Assembly (NCBI GenBank): GCA_002389505.1
Contig: DGPA01000030.1
Location: 1 to 64,000 of the forward strand
DNA from: Halieaceae bacterium UBA4452
GTDB lineage: Bacteria > Pseudomonadota > Gammaproteobacteria > Pseudomonadales > Halieaceae
Direction of reading: 5' to 3'
Length of the DNA: 64,000 nt
Translations under genes and position numbers: made by a program
Shown: one piece after another, positions 8,975 through 17,278 of the stretch
How positions within the stretch are numbered: position 1 is the first letter of the stretch
Layout of the letters: every line of letters starts with the position of its first letter
Notes under the pieces: model-generated
What the model was told of the DNA's origin: nothing
Databases searched by the model: none
The model's input: the letters and a program-made list of their open reading frames with translations, nothing else

Positions 8975-9829
8975 GTGACGCAGTTATCTCAGGCATCAGT
9001 ACTCGAACTTCATCGCTACCCGGTGAAGTCAATGATGGGCGAATCCATCACGGCCGTTGAAATCACCGACAATGGCTTCAAGGGCGATCGTATACTGGCG
9101 CTGCGTGATGAAGTTCGTGGCGGCATACGCGGCGCAAAAAAAATCCCCCAGCTCATGACATTTAGTGCGCGAACGGAAGAGACAGTCAGACCCAGCGCTA
9201 GAATCACAGCACCGTCCGGGGAGACCCTGCTCAGCACGGCTACTGACATCAATGACTGGTTATCTGCTGAATTAGGCCACCCGGTATCGTTGTGGCCATT
9301 GCTACCGGCGGCGCAGCTTGAACACTACCGGCGGGGTGCGCCCGACAGCGACGACATGGAACAAGAACTCCGAGCGCTGTTCGGTCGGCTGCCCCAGGAA
9401 CCTTTACCCGATTTGAGTTTATTCGCGGAGGTACTGGAATTCGAATCCCCTCCAGGCACTTATTTCGACGCGTTTCCCCTGAATTTACTGTCCCGGCAAT
9501 CCTTGATGAGTATCGCAGCGACGAATGCCACTCAACAATTTGATAGTCGACGCTTTCGACCAAATATCCTCATTGATCTTCCCGATATCGCCCATCCTTA
9601 CCCTGAAACCACCCTCACAGGGCAACAACTGCGCATTGGCGATAGCATTATTGAGTTTGTCGGTGCCTGTCCACGCTGCTCTATGACCACCCACGGTTTC
9701 GCAGACTTGCCCAAAGACACCGGCATTATGCGAACATTGGTAGAGCAGACCGAGGGCAATTTAGGCTGCTACGCTAAGGTTATCCAGCCCGGTACTATTC
9801 GCTGTAACGATGCGATATCTTTGGCATAG
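8975..9829 (+). CDS. MOSC domain protein (YcbX/mARC-like, no ferredoxin domain)
   Basis: A 284-residue protein with an N-terminal MOSC beta-barrel (VLELHRYPVKSMMGE at 9-23) and a C-terminal MOSC domain carrying C232 and C235 in GACPRCSMTTHGF. In this family (YcbX, mARC) a cysteine binds the molybdenum cofactor, and the enzymes reduce N-hydroxylated compounds. The C-terminal 2Fe-2S ferredoxin domain of E. coli YcbX is absent, so an external electron donor would be needed. The GTG start is preceded by AGAGGGG at a spacing of about 7. It lies between an OYE reductase and a P450. A molybdate transporter is encoded 14 kb away. Confidence 0.85.
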   Translation: MTQLSQASVLELHRYPVKSMMGESITAVEITDNGFKGDRILALRDEVRGGIRGAKKIPQLMTFSARTEETVRPSARITAPSGETLLSTATDINDWLSAELGHPVSLWPLLPAAQLEHYRRGAPDSDDMEQELRALFGRLPQEPLPDLSLFAEVLEFESPPGTYFDAFPLNLLSRQSLMSIAATNATQQFDSRRFRPNILIDLPDIAHPYPETTLTGQQLRIGDSIIEFVGACPRCSMTTHGFADLPKDTGIMRTLVEQTEGNLGCYAKVIQPGTIRCNDAISLA

Positions 9830-9923
9830 ATGAGGTCGTTGAAACGGCACTGCGTACCAGCACTAGCAGTGGCTACTCACCGCGATCTCTTACCAACATA
9901 AAGACCTGTCAGGAGTAACTACA

Positions 9924-11303
9924 ATGGCCTCTTCGGCGACACTGAACAGCTCGGATTTGTCCAGTCCAGAGCAGCGCTACCAGACGCTAGCAGAGCCCCG
10001 CTTTGCCGACCTGGCCCATATTCCAGGGCCACCGGAAAGTCGCAGAAGTATGCTGTATATGTACCGGGTTATGCGCGATCCACTGCACTTTAGCTGGCAG
10101 GGTTTTCATGAGTATGGCCCCGTCAGCCGGGGCATGAACTTCAGCGGCTGGGGCGTCACCCTTGTCGGACCCGAGGCACAAGAACTGATATTAGTGAATC
10201 GTGACGAGATCGTCTCGTCGGAGCAAGGTTGGCACACGGTCCTGTATCAACTATTTCCCAAGGGCTTAATGCTCATGGACAATCCCCAGCATCGCAACCA
10301 TCGGCGGGCCTTGTCAGTGGCTTTCAAGGCTGAACCCATGCGCCATTACTTTGGCGGCTTGCAGCGAGGCATAGCCCGCGGTCTCCAGCAGTGGGGCACT
10401 CAATTGAAGTTTTATCCCGCCATTAAACAGCTGACCCTAGATCTCGCCGGTGATGCCTTTCTAGGCCTTCCATGGGGACCTGAAGCCCAGCGTATCAATA
10501 CCGCGTTTATCGATATGGTGCAGGCGTCAGTCACCGTCATTCGCAAACCTATTTGGGGAAGCCCCATGTGGCGAGGGGTGCGGGGGAGACAATTACTCTG
10601 TGAATTTTTCCAGACTGAAATTCCAAAACGACGTGGCAGTGATGGCGACGATTTTTTTAGCCAATTTTGTAATGCCCGCAATGATGCCGGTGAGCTGCTG
10701 TCCGATCAGGAAGTCATTGATCATATGAATTTCCTGATGATGGCAGCACACGATACGCTCACCTCATCGTTCACATCCGCCGTCTACTTTTTAGCCGCTA
10801 ACCCCCAGTGGATGAGCTGGGCCTGTGAGGAAGTCGATAAGCATCCCGACATTTGCTACGACAACTTAGACGACTTTGAGCGCCTGGAAATGGTCTTCAA
10901 GGAAGCCATGCGGCTCAATCCGCCCGTGCCCATTATCCCACGACGCGCATTAAAACCGATCAGTTTTGGCGGCTACGATATTCCCGCCGGTAGTATGGTC
11001 AGCCTTAACCCTATGCTCACCCACCGGCTACCCGAGCTGTGGGATGAACCTGAGGTATTCAACCCCGAGCGCTTTACTACCGAGGAAAATCGCAAGCGAC
11101 ACCGCTACACCTATATACCCTATGGCGGTGGCGCTCATATGTGCTTGGGATTACATTTTGCCTACATGCAGGCGAAGGTGTTTTTGCATGCCTTACTTAG
11201 GGAGCGTCGACCCAGTCTTGAGCCAGGTTATGAACCCAATTGGGCGCGTTTCCCCATTGTCAGACCCCGAGACAAGCTGCCCATCCAGCTCAATCGTCGC
11301 TGA
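9924..11303 (+). CDS. Cytochrome P450
   Basis: A 459-residue soluble bacterial P450. The heme-ligand motif is IPYGGGAHMCLG with Cys407; the K-helix ExxR is in KEAMRLNPP (about 329-337); the I-helix oxygen-activation segment reads MMAAHDTLTSS (about 273-283), an AAHDT variant. The combination and the N-terminal PGPPESRRS resemble the CYP120/CYP26 side of the family more than CYP101-type camphor enzymes. No redox partner is encoded next to it. An AGGAG Shine-Dalgarno precedes the ATG. Substrate is unknown: fatty acid, terpene or retinoid-like compounds would all fit. It is the third gene of a plus-strand run after OYE and MOSC genes. Confidence 0.92.
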   Translation: MASSATLNSSDLSSPEQRYQTLAEPRFADLAHIPGPPESRRSMLYMYRVMRDPLHFSWQGFHEYGPVSRGMNFSGWGVTLVGPEAQELILVNRDEIVSSEQGWHTVLYQLFPKGLMLMDNPQHRNHRRALSVAFKAEPMRHYFGGLQRGIARGLQQWGTQLKFYPAIKQLTLDLAGDAFLGLPWGPEAQRINTAFIDMVQASVTVIRKPIWGSPMWRGVRGRQLLCEFFQTEIPKRRGSDGDDFFSQFCNARNDAGELLSDQEVIDHMNFLMMAAHDTLTSSFTSAVYFLAANPQWMSWACEEVDKHPDICYDNLDDFERLEMVFKEAMRLNPPVPIIPRRALKPISFGGYDIPAGSMVSLNPMLTHRLPELWDEPEVFNPERFTTEENRKRHRYTYIPYGGGAHMCLGLHFAYMQAKVFLHALLRERRPSLEPGYEPNWARFPIVRPRDKLPIQLNRR

Positions 11304-11385
11304 GCCATAATGCTCAGCTAGTCGCCCAACGCGCGGTGCGACCTAGCACAGCCGCAGGGGGAGAAAACACTTAAGGATAGGCAGT

Positions 11386-12153
11386 ATGTGTCTGCTCGGT
11401 ATTGCTTTGCATCAGTTCGAGGACTATCCGGTGGTCATAGTGTCAAATCGCGATGAATTTCATGATCGACCAACGAGTCCGCTGCATCAATGGCCTGATA
11501 GTCCCACCCTAATAGCTGGCAGAGATAATCAAGCCGGTGGCACCTGGTTGGGCATATCGACAACGGGTCGTCTCGCTGCGGTTACTAATCTCAGGGGTTA
11601 CCCCGCCGCATCCAGTAGCGGTCCCTCGCGAGGACGACTGGTGACCGACTTCCTCACTAGCACCCAGCCAGTCTGCCAATGGATTGACAGCATGCGAGTA
11701 CAGGCCAAGCAGTTTGCCGGCTTTAACCTATTGCTGAGCGATGACGGGAAGACCTTTGTGGTATTCAGTAACCTTAATCGGCAGGAGACTCTCACGCCGG
11801 GTATACACAGCCTAGCGAATGGCTTCATTGAGGACGATTGGCCAAAAGAGCAGCGCCTCCGACAGTCGCTGGCGGCGCTGCCACAGGCGGATAATATCGA
11901 CGCTCTTCGAACGCTGATTGAGGATAGCCGGCCAACGGATGACGCCTTGCTGCCTGAGACGGGTATTGGACTGAGCTTGGAGCGTCAATTGTCGCCGCAG
12001 CTTATTATTGGCGATAGTTACGGCACGCGCTCTACCGCCGTGGTCCGCATCGATCGCAGTGGACAGGTCGATTTCACGGAGTTCACACGGGCAATTGATG
12101 GGCGGGTATTGACGCAAACGTCCCTGAATTCTGGCTCGATTGCCCATGGCTGA
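11386..12153 (+). CDS. TANGO2/NRDE family protein
   Basis: A 255-residue member of the NRDE (DUF833, TANGO2) family. The N-terminal cysteine after Met and the NRDE motif at 21-24 (VIVSNRDEFHDRP) are diagnostic, followed by IAGRDNQAGGTWLGIS (about 44-59). The fold is Ntn-hydrolase-like, with Cys2 as the candidate nucleophile. TANGO2 relatives have been linked to heme or acyl-CoA handling, but the bacterial role is unsettled. AAGGA precedes the ATG. Its 3' end overlaps the next gene by 8 bases, so they are probably co-translated. Confidence 0.87.
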   Translation: MCLLGIALHQFEDYPVVIVSNRDEFHDRPTSPLHQWPDSPTLIAGRDNQAGGTWLGISTTGRLAAVTNLRGYPAASSSGPSRGRLVTDFLTSTQPVCQWIDSMRVQAKQFAGFNLLLSDDGKTFVVFSNLNRQETLTPGIHSLANGFIEDDWPKEQRLRQSLAALPQADNIDALRTLIEDSRPTDDALLPETGIGLSLERQLSPQLIIGDSYGTRSTAVVRIDRSGQVDFTEFTRAIDGRVLTQTSLNSGSIAHG

Positions 12154-12841
12154 ACTGGTCCTGATACCCCAAAGCGATGCCCTACCCGAGCGCGTAATAA
12201 CGGCTTGGGGGGCGCGCCTTGCCCCCGCCGATATGAACCGACTGAACACGTTCACACATCCACGTCGTCGTCGAGAATTTGTTATCGCCAGAACGCTATT
12301 ACGCACCCTTAGCGAGAGGGTCCTTGGTAGCTCGGGCAGGGTCCAATCGGCAGATGACGGGAAGCCCGAGTGGCTGTGCCGCCACCAAGCCATACCCTGC
12401 TCCATCAGCCACAGTCACGGTGCGGTCGTCGTTGGTCTCAATACTGAAGGCGCTATTGGCGTGGATATAGAGACTGTACAAGCGCGGCCCATGGAAAAAT
12501 ACGTAACGCGCTATTTTCATGAGGCTGCCCAGCAGATCTTTCTAGGCTTGGAAGGCGACGCGCAACGCGCTTTCTTTTACCAGTACTGGTGTGACCGTGA
12601 AGCCATGACCAAGTTCGATGGCAGCGCCTCGCTATTGCAACGCCTCGCCCTCCCCGCCCAGATTCCCCAAAATGTCGACTATCAACATCTATACAACAAT
12701 GACTACACCCTTAGTATGGTGTGCATGGGCACTGAACCCCGCTGGTACCACGCCACCGTTCAGGGCGAGCAGTGTACATTGACTCCATGGGCCATTGCTG
12801 CTGACACGAACCTACACCGTCTGTCGAGCCCCAATTTTTAG
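12146..12841 (+). CDS. 4'-phosphopantetheinyl transferase superfamily protein
   Basis: A 231-residue Sfp-type transferase that moves the phosphopantetheine arm from CoA to a serine of a carrier protein. The magnesium-binding GVDIE motif is at residues 105-109 and the second signature CDREAMTK at 149-156 (usual form WxxKEAxxK). The size of about 230 residues indicates the Sfp/AcpT group rather than short AcpS. The ATG at 12146 is chosen over an in-frame TTG six bases upstream; either way it overlaps the end of the TANGO2-like gene. There is no polyketide or nonribosomal synthetase in the window, so its carrier-protein partner lies elsewhere. Confidence 0.87.
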   Translation: MAELVLIPQSDALPERVITAWGARLAPADMNRLNTFTHPRRRREFVIARTLLRTLSERVLGSSGRVQSADDGKPEWLCRHQAIPCSISHSHGAVVVGLNTEGAIGVDIETVQARPMEKYVTRYFHEAAQQIFLGLEGDAQRAFFYQYWCDREAMTKFDGSASLLQRLALPAQIPQNVDYQHLYNNDYTLSMVCMGTEPRWYHATVQGEQCTLTPWAIAADTNLHRLSSPNF

Positions 12842-12955
12842 CCGCTCATAACCATGGCGGTGGCGACCAAGGATGCTTGTTGTAGGTCAAAACGGGCCAC
12901 TTAGCACGTGAGTACGCGCATGACTCACAAACGCTGACCGGCCGACGCTGGGCTC

Positions 12956-13405
12956 TTAGGGTATCAACGCTTTGGCCCGATGCTTCGCCTGAATGAAATC
13001 AGCATGGGCGACATATAACAACTCTGAGGTTCGTCGAATCAGATGCTCTTCATACTTATGCAGAATTCCATCGGCATAGGCAACTTGCCACATAGCATCG
13101 ATAAGCTGAATGCGCGCTTTAGGTGTGCAGTTATCGTTCACTGTCCGAGTAAATTCATACAGGGACGTCGCATGATCAACCTGACTCGCTGCCTGTGCTG
13201 TCAGTCTGTCGACATCATCTGGGGATAAAGAAAACACCTGAGTCAAATGGTCAATCATCGCGTTAAGCTCGGCGTCATCGGCTGTAAAGTCAGCGCGCGC
13301 CACCTCAATAAGCAGCGCCGCTGATGCGAGCGCAACCGCGTCAGCGGTTGTCCCCGACGATGACTCATCGGGGGCCAGCAGTTTCTTAAACTGTTCTAGT
13401 AGCAA
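12956..13405 (-). CDS. TerB-like tellurite resistance family protein
   Basis: A 149-residue all-helical TerB-like protein. Two repeats of the family pattern are visible: LASAALLIEVARADFTADDAE (within about 26-46) and MWQVAYADGILHKYEEHLIRR (about 105-125), each with the acidic metal-binding cluster. Members bind metal ions and often act in stress or envelope functions; free-standing ones like this have no defined role. It begins with TTG three bases after the stop of the upstream dehydrogenase gene and is probably cotranscribed with it. No other ter genes are in the window. Confidence 0.8.
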   Translation of the reverse strand: MLLEQFKKLLAPDESSSGTTADAVALASAALLIEVARADFTADDAELNAMIDHLTQVFSLSPDDVDRLTAQAASQVDHATSLYEFTRTVNDNCTPKARIQLIDAMWQVAYADGILHKYEEHLIRRTSELLYVAHADFIQAKHRAKALIP

Positions 13406-13408
13406 AGC

Positions 13409-14584
13409 TTAAGGTGACTCAATGGTAAAGGTCAGACCTGCATTCGCTTCAAGTCTTTCTATTAACGCGTTACCCATAACTGCCGCTGGCGTCCAGATAC
13501 CGCCACTGGCCAGATCCGGATGGCGCAACAGACAAATCGCCGCCTCGGCTAACATTTTTGACGTAGAGCCATAGCCGGGATCTTTATCTCCCGAGACACT
13601 GGTCACCAATAGCTGGCCATCATCGCTTTGTGCGACAAACGCCACTTCATAATTGCCCGCTTCACGCTCTTCCTTCGAAGGGCCTTCCCCGGGTTGTAAA
13701 GGACTTTTTGCAAATGAGTCATCAACGGCAACAAACTCAGCCGCCGCTTTGCCCTGATCACCATCGCCCGTCATTATCATTTCATCGTAGGCAAAGTCGT
13801 GGCCGTAGTGGTGCTCGAGCAAATAGTTGCTGCGATGGATATTCTTGGTGTTAATCGGTGCCATAAAAAAGGGCGCACTCCAACTGTGCAGCTCTGGGTC
13901 ATATTGAGGTTTGTCGCCGGGGGGCTGGGCGGGTCCAGAACCACCTTCCGTGAGAGAGAATGGATTGGTCAGTATGCCAATTAATTCAGGCCGCTCCGAA
14001 GCAGCGGCCATGGTCGCCCGAAAGGAGGCCACAGTGCCGCCACTAAACGAGCCATTAATCGCACGTACACGACCCTTGACAACGCTCGCAGGCTTACCCG
14101 TTACTGCTATTGCATGTTGCTGCAAATGATAAACCCCAAGATCAAAAGGAATAGAGTCGAAGCCGCAGGAATGAACGATACGTGCGCCGGAGGCTTTGGC
14201 CGCTGCCGAGTGGGCGGCAATGGTGTCATGCATCCAGCCGGGCTCACCACTTAAGTCAACATAGTCGGTACCCTGCGCCGCGCATTGCTTGACTAACTCA
14301 TTGCCATAGAGCTGGTAAGGACCCACGGTGGTGATCACCACCGACGTGCTCTTTACCATGGCGGCTACCGATGCGGCATCATCGCTGTCTACCGCTATGA
14401 GGGGCGTGCTGTCTGCTATGCCCATTTCAGCACGAACAGTCGTTAATTTTTCTATTGAGCGCCCCGCCATGGCCCACTGTAGCTCGCCGGCTGGGTATTG
14501 CTGTGCCAAATACTCGGCGACAAGTCGGCCAGTGTAGCCCGAGGCACCAAAAACGACGATGTCATAGGTTCTTCCAGTTTTCAT
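13409..14584 (-). CDS. Saccharopine dehydrogenase-like NAD(P)-binding protein
   Basis: A 391-residue protein of the saccharopine dehydrogenase-like / trans-acting enoyl reductase family. The N-terminal Rossmann motif is VVFGASGYTGRLVAEYL (about 10-26), then AGRSIEKL and the conserved VDLSGEPGW (about 121-129) and SCGFDSIPFDLG (about 158-169). Relatives include mycobacterial trans-acting enoyl reductase and many uncharacterised membrane-associated reductases. It precedes the TerB-like gene on the same strand. The true substrate is not known; lysine biosynthesis is unlikely because the catalytic part of genuine saccharopine dehydrogenases is not recognisable. Confidence 0.85.
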   Translation of the reverse strand: MKTGRTYDIVVFGASGYTGRLVAEYLAQQYPAGELQWAMAGRSIEKLTTVRAEMGIADSTPLIAVDSDDAASVAAMVKSTSVVITTVGPYQLYGNELVKQCAAQGTDYVDLSGEPGWMHDTIAAHSAAAKASGARIVHSCGFDSIPFDLGVYHLQQHAIAVTGKPASVVKGRVRAINGSFSGGTVASFRATMAAASERPELIGILTNPFSLTEGGSGPAQPPGDKPQYDPELHSWSAPFFMAPINTKNIHRSNYLLEHHYGHDFAYDEMIMTGDGDQGKAAAEFVAVDDSFAKSPLQPGEGPSKEEREAGNYEVAFVAQSDDGQLLVTSVSGDKDPGYGSTSKMLAEAAICLLRHPDLASGGIWTPAAVMGNALIERLEANAGLTFTIESP

Positions 14585-14663
14585 AATGCTTCCATTGGGT
14601 TACGTTAGGGTGAAGGTCCGACGCTCTAGTGCTATGTTGATCACCGGAGCCGCTGCGTAAGGA

Positions 14664-15287
14664 GTGCCTATCATGCCACAGCGACATGCGCCTGCAACCG
14701 CTCGTAATCGCGACGTTATTCTTACGCTGCTCCAGCGACACTTGCCTGAAGCGGGTACGGTACTAGAGATTGCCAGCGGCAGTGGCGAGCACGCGGTTTA
14801 TTTCGCGCCCACACTCGCCCCCCGCCTATGGCAACCCAGCGACATTAGCCCTGACAATATCGCCTCTATCAATGCCTGGCGCGCTGACTATCCCTCGGAC
14901 AACCTACTCGCAGCCATCACTCTCGATGTCAGCGAGAACCCTTGGACCATTGAGCAATACCCCATGGCAACCGCCGTCACGGCTATTGTCAGCATCAACA
15001 TGATCCACATCGCACCATGGGCATGCTGCGAGGGTTTGTTGGCAGGTTCTGAACGCCTACTCGCCAGCGGTGGACTGGTCTATCTGTATGGGCCCTTCAT
15101 ACGCGATGGCGTGCCTACCTCAGCGTCAAATGCGGCTTTTCATCAGCAACTGACTCAGCAAAACCCCGCCTGGGGCTTGCGCCATCTCGACAGTGTCATC
15201 GCGCTCGCCGAAAACCACCGCCTCGACTGCATCGAGGTGGTGGACATGCCCGCCAATAACCTATCGGTCATCTTTAAAGCGCGCTAA
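14664..15287 (+). CDS. DUF938 SAM-dependent methyltransferase-like protein
   Basis: A 207-residue DUF938 protein. Starting with RNRDVILTLLQRHLP (13-27), it has the SAM-binding motif TVLEIASGSGEHAVYFA (about 33-49), WQPSDIS for motif II and IVSINMIHIAPW (about 110-121) for the post-motif region. The family is common in gammaproteobacteria and eukaryotes (METTL26) without a proven substrate. It starts 80 bases from the divergent dehydrogenase gene and ends 15 bases from the convergent OmpA-like gene. Confidence 0.9.
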   Translation: MPIMPQRHAPATARNRDVILTLLQRHLPEAGTVLEIASGSGEHAVYFAPTLAPRLWQPSDISPDNIASINAWRADYPSDNLLAAITLDVSENPWTIEQYPMATAVTAIVSINMIHIAPWACCEGLLAGSERLLASGGLVYLYGPFIRDGVPTSASNAAFHQQLTQQNPAWGLRHLDSVIALAENHRLDCIEVVDMPANNLSVIFKAR

Positions 15288-15302
15288 CCATACCGTATTC
15301 AG

Positions 15303-16016
15303 TTAGCGAAGCTCGATCGCCGCGACGCTTTGACTGTCACCCTGTCGGCGTAACTCAATGTTCACCCGCCGTTCAAGCGCATAGCTGTCATGATCTTCCG
15401 GTAAAGCCGTCGATTGAGATTCACCGTATGCGACCACTGACATTCGCACTCTAGCCACCCCTTTGGCACTCAGGGCGTTAGCAACGCCCTGAGCTCGCGC
15501 TTTCGATAAAGCTAAATTAGCAGCGGTGCTACCTCTGGGATCCGCATACCCCTCTATATGAATATCCAGCGTGGTATTTCGTTTAAGAAAGGTCGCCAGC
15601 AAAGCCAGTCGCTCCTCCCCGGCCTGAGTGAGCTGGCTGGCACCTGTCTTAAATAGCATGTCTAACTGCAGTTGATCCAAGGCCATGCGGGCAAATCGCT
15701 CCTGCTCCGCTTGGTACTGCTGCAGGGTGCGTTCATGACTGGCGACCTGTTGTTGACTGATCTCAAGGCGAGATTCAGTAGCAGCCAACACCGCACTAAC
15801 GCGCGTCAGATCATCGGCTGCTGCGACTTTCTGGGCCAGCCAGCCGCCTCCTACCGCGCCTAGGACAAACCCAACAGGGCCGGCTGCGGCTGTTCCCAGG
15901 GCTATTGCCCCCAAAGCGGTCATATTTTGTTGGTGTTCGCTATCCAACGCATGCGCTGGTGTTTGTATAGCGAAAGTAGAAACGCAGATAACGGTCATAA
16001 ACAATGTCTTGAACAT
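15303..16016 (-). CDS. OmpA-like peptidoglycan-binding protein with glycine zipper
   Basis: A 237-residue secreted protein. A signal peptide ends near residue 23 (cleavage after AHA), then a glycine-zipper hydrophobic stretch (ALGTAAAGPVGFVLGAVGGGWLAQK, within about 35-60, described here in part), a coiled-coil-like helix (about 70-115), and a C-terminal OmpA domain (about 118-225) with IEGYADPRGSTAANLALS and the NIELRR end that bind peptidoglycan. The arrangement recalls PdsO, the OmpA-like partner of the dedicated sortase system, but no sortase is encoded here. It is divergent from the dinB gene. Confidence 0.85.
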   Translation of the reverse strand: MFKTLFMTVICVSTFAIQTPAHALDSEHQQNMTALGAIALGTAAAGPVGFVLGAVGGGWLAQKVAAADDLTRVSAVLAATESRLEISQQQVASHERTLQQYQAEQERFARMALDQLQLDMLFKTGASQLTQAGEERLALLATFLKRNTTLDIHIEGYADPRGSTAANLALSKARAQGVANALSAKGVARVRMSVVAYGESQSTALPEDHDSYALERRVNIELRRQGDSQSVAAIELR

Positions 16017-16141
16017 GGTATTTTCCTCAGTTGGGTGACTTCAAACCCTAGTAAAACGAGAAAAAGCGTCATCAATTGGAGGTAAAAGCGTTTATATTCG
16101 TTACTATTGTGCCGAATTATGGCAACCCCAAGGCCTCATCA

Positions 16142-17200
16142 TTGAGCACGAGAAAGATCATTCATATCGATGCGGACTGTTTTTATGCGGCCATTGAAAT
16201 GCGTGATGATCCCCGGCTCCGGACCATCCCATTCGCCGTCGGCGGCAGCCCCTCGGGTCGAGGCGTACTCACCACCTGTAACTACCCCGCAAGAGCCTAT
16301 GGTATTCACTCAGCTATGCCGACCGCCCACGCACTGCGACTGTGTCCACAGCTAACTGTGGGTCCTGTCAATATGGCTAAGTACCGGGCGGCCTCTCAGC
16401 AAATGCGCGCTATTTTTGAGCAGTTCACCGACCTTATTGAACCGCTATCTCTAGACGAAGCCTACCTCGATGTGACCAGCAGTGATCATTGCCAAGGCAG
16501 CGCCACTCAGATCGCTGAAGCGATTCGCGCCAAAATCAGCGCCGGCATAGGCATTACCGTATCGGCTGGGGTATCGAGCAACAAATTCATTGCCAAAGTG
16601 GCATCAGATTGGAATAAGCCCGATGGCATCATGGTGGTGCCACCGGATAACATCGACAGCTTCAGCGCAACACTTAGCGTCAAACATATTCCCGGAGTGG
16701 GCACCGTGACGGCCAAAAAATTGGAGCGACTCGGCCTGAAAACCTGCGCTCAACTCAGGGAAACACCGGTAAGTGAGTTGATCCGCCGTTTTGGGAGCCA
16801 GGGTGTGACCCTTCGAGAGCGGGCATTCGGACGTGATGATCGTGCGGTCAATCCGACCCGCGATCGAAAATCCATCAGCGTAGAGCAGACCTATGGGGCC
16901 GACTTGACGAATGGTGATGCGTGCTTTGAGAAGCTAACGGATTTACTGGTCGATTTATTGCTGCGCATTGACAAGGCCGGCGCCAAAGAATGCATTCAAA
17001 AAGCATTTGTGAAGGTTAAATTTACTGACTTTTCGAGTACCACAGTAGAAAAAGCCGGCACCACCGCTCGCATTAGCGACTATCGCGAACTGCTGGCGGA
17101 GGGATTGCGTCGTAAAGACCTGCCTGTCCGCTTACTGGGCATTGGTGTTCGCATACAACACAGCGGCTCTGAGCAACTGAAACTACAGATGGCTGAATAA
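16142..17200 (+). CDS. dinB: DNA polymerase IV (Y-family)
   Basis: A translesion Y-family DNA polymerase of 352 residues from the proposed TTG. The catalytic acids are D10 (HIDADCF) and D105-E106 (SLDEAYLD), and Y15 occupies the steric-gate position next to F14. PARAYGIHSAMP, the helix-hairpin-helix region (IPGVGTVTAKKLERLGL) and the little-finger domain follow. I chose TTG 16142 because AAGG lies 8 bases upstream and the resulting N-terminus (STRKIIHIDADCF) matches E. coli DinB in length; in-frame upstream TTG 16076 and GTG 16109 would add 22 or 11 unconserved residues. I see no canonical LexA box (CTGT-N8-ACAG) upstream. It shares a short intergenic region with the OmpA-like gene. Confidence 0.93.
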   Translation: MSTRKIIHIDADCFYAAIEMRDDPRLRTIPFAVGGSPSGRGVLTTCNYPARAYGIHSAMPTAHALRLCPQLTVGPVNMAKYRAASQQMRAIFEQFTDLIEPLSLDEAYLDVTSSDHCQGSATQIAEAIRAKISAGIGITVSAGVSSNKFIAKVASDWNKPDGIMVVPPDNIDSFSATLSVKHIPGVGTVTAKKLERLGLKTCAQLRETPVSELIRRFGSQGVTLRERAFGRDDRAVNPTRDRKSISVEQTYGADLTNGDACFEKLTDLLVDLLLRIDKAGAKECIQKAFVKVKFTDFSSTTVEKAGTTARISDYRELLAEGLRRKDLPVRLLGIGVRIQHSGSEQLKLQMAE

Positions 17201-17278
17201 TCATAGCGACAACTTCAGCGCCTGATTGCTGATCGGTAGCGTTGTTTCCTAGAAAGGCATTCCTCAATACAACGTCGT

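Noticed and set aside
16017..16141. LexA (SOS) box upstream of dinB
   Set aside because: No CTGT-N8-ACAG or close variant was found between the OmpA-like gene and dinB.
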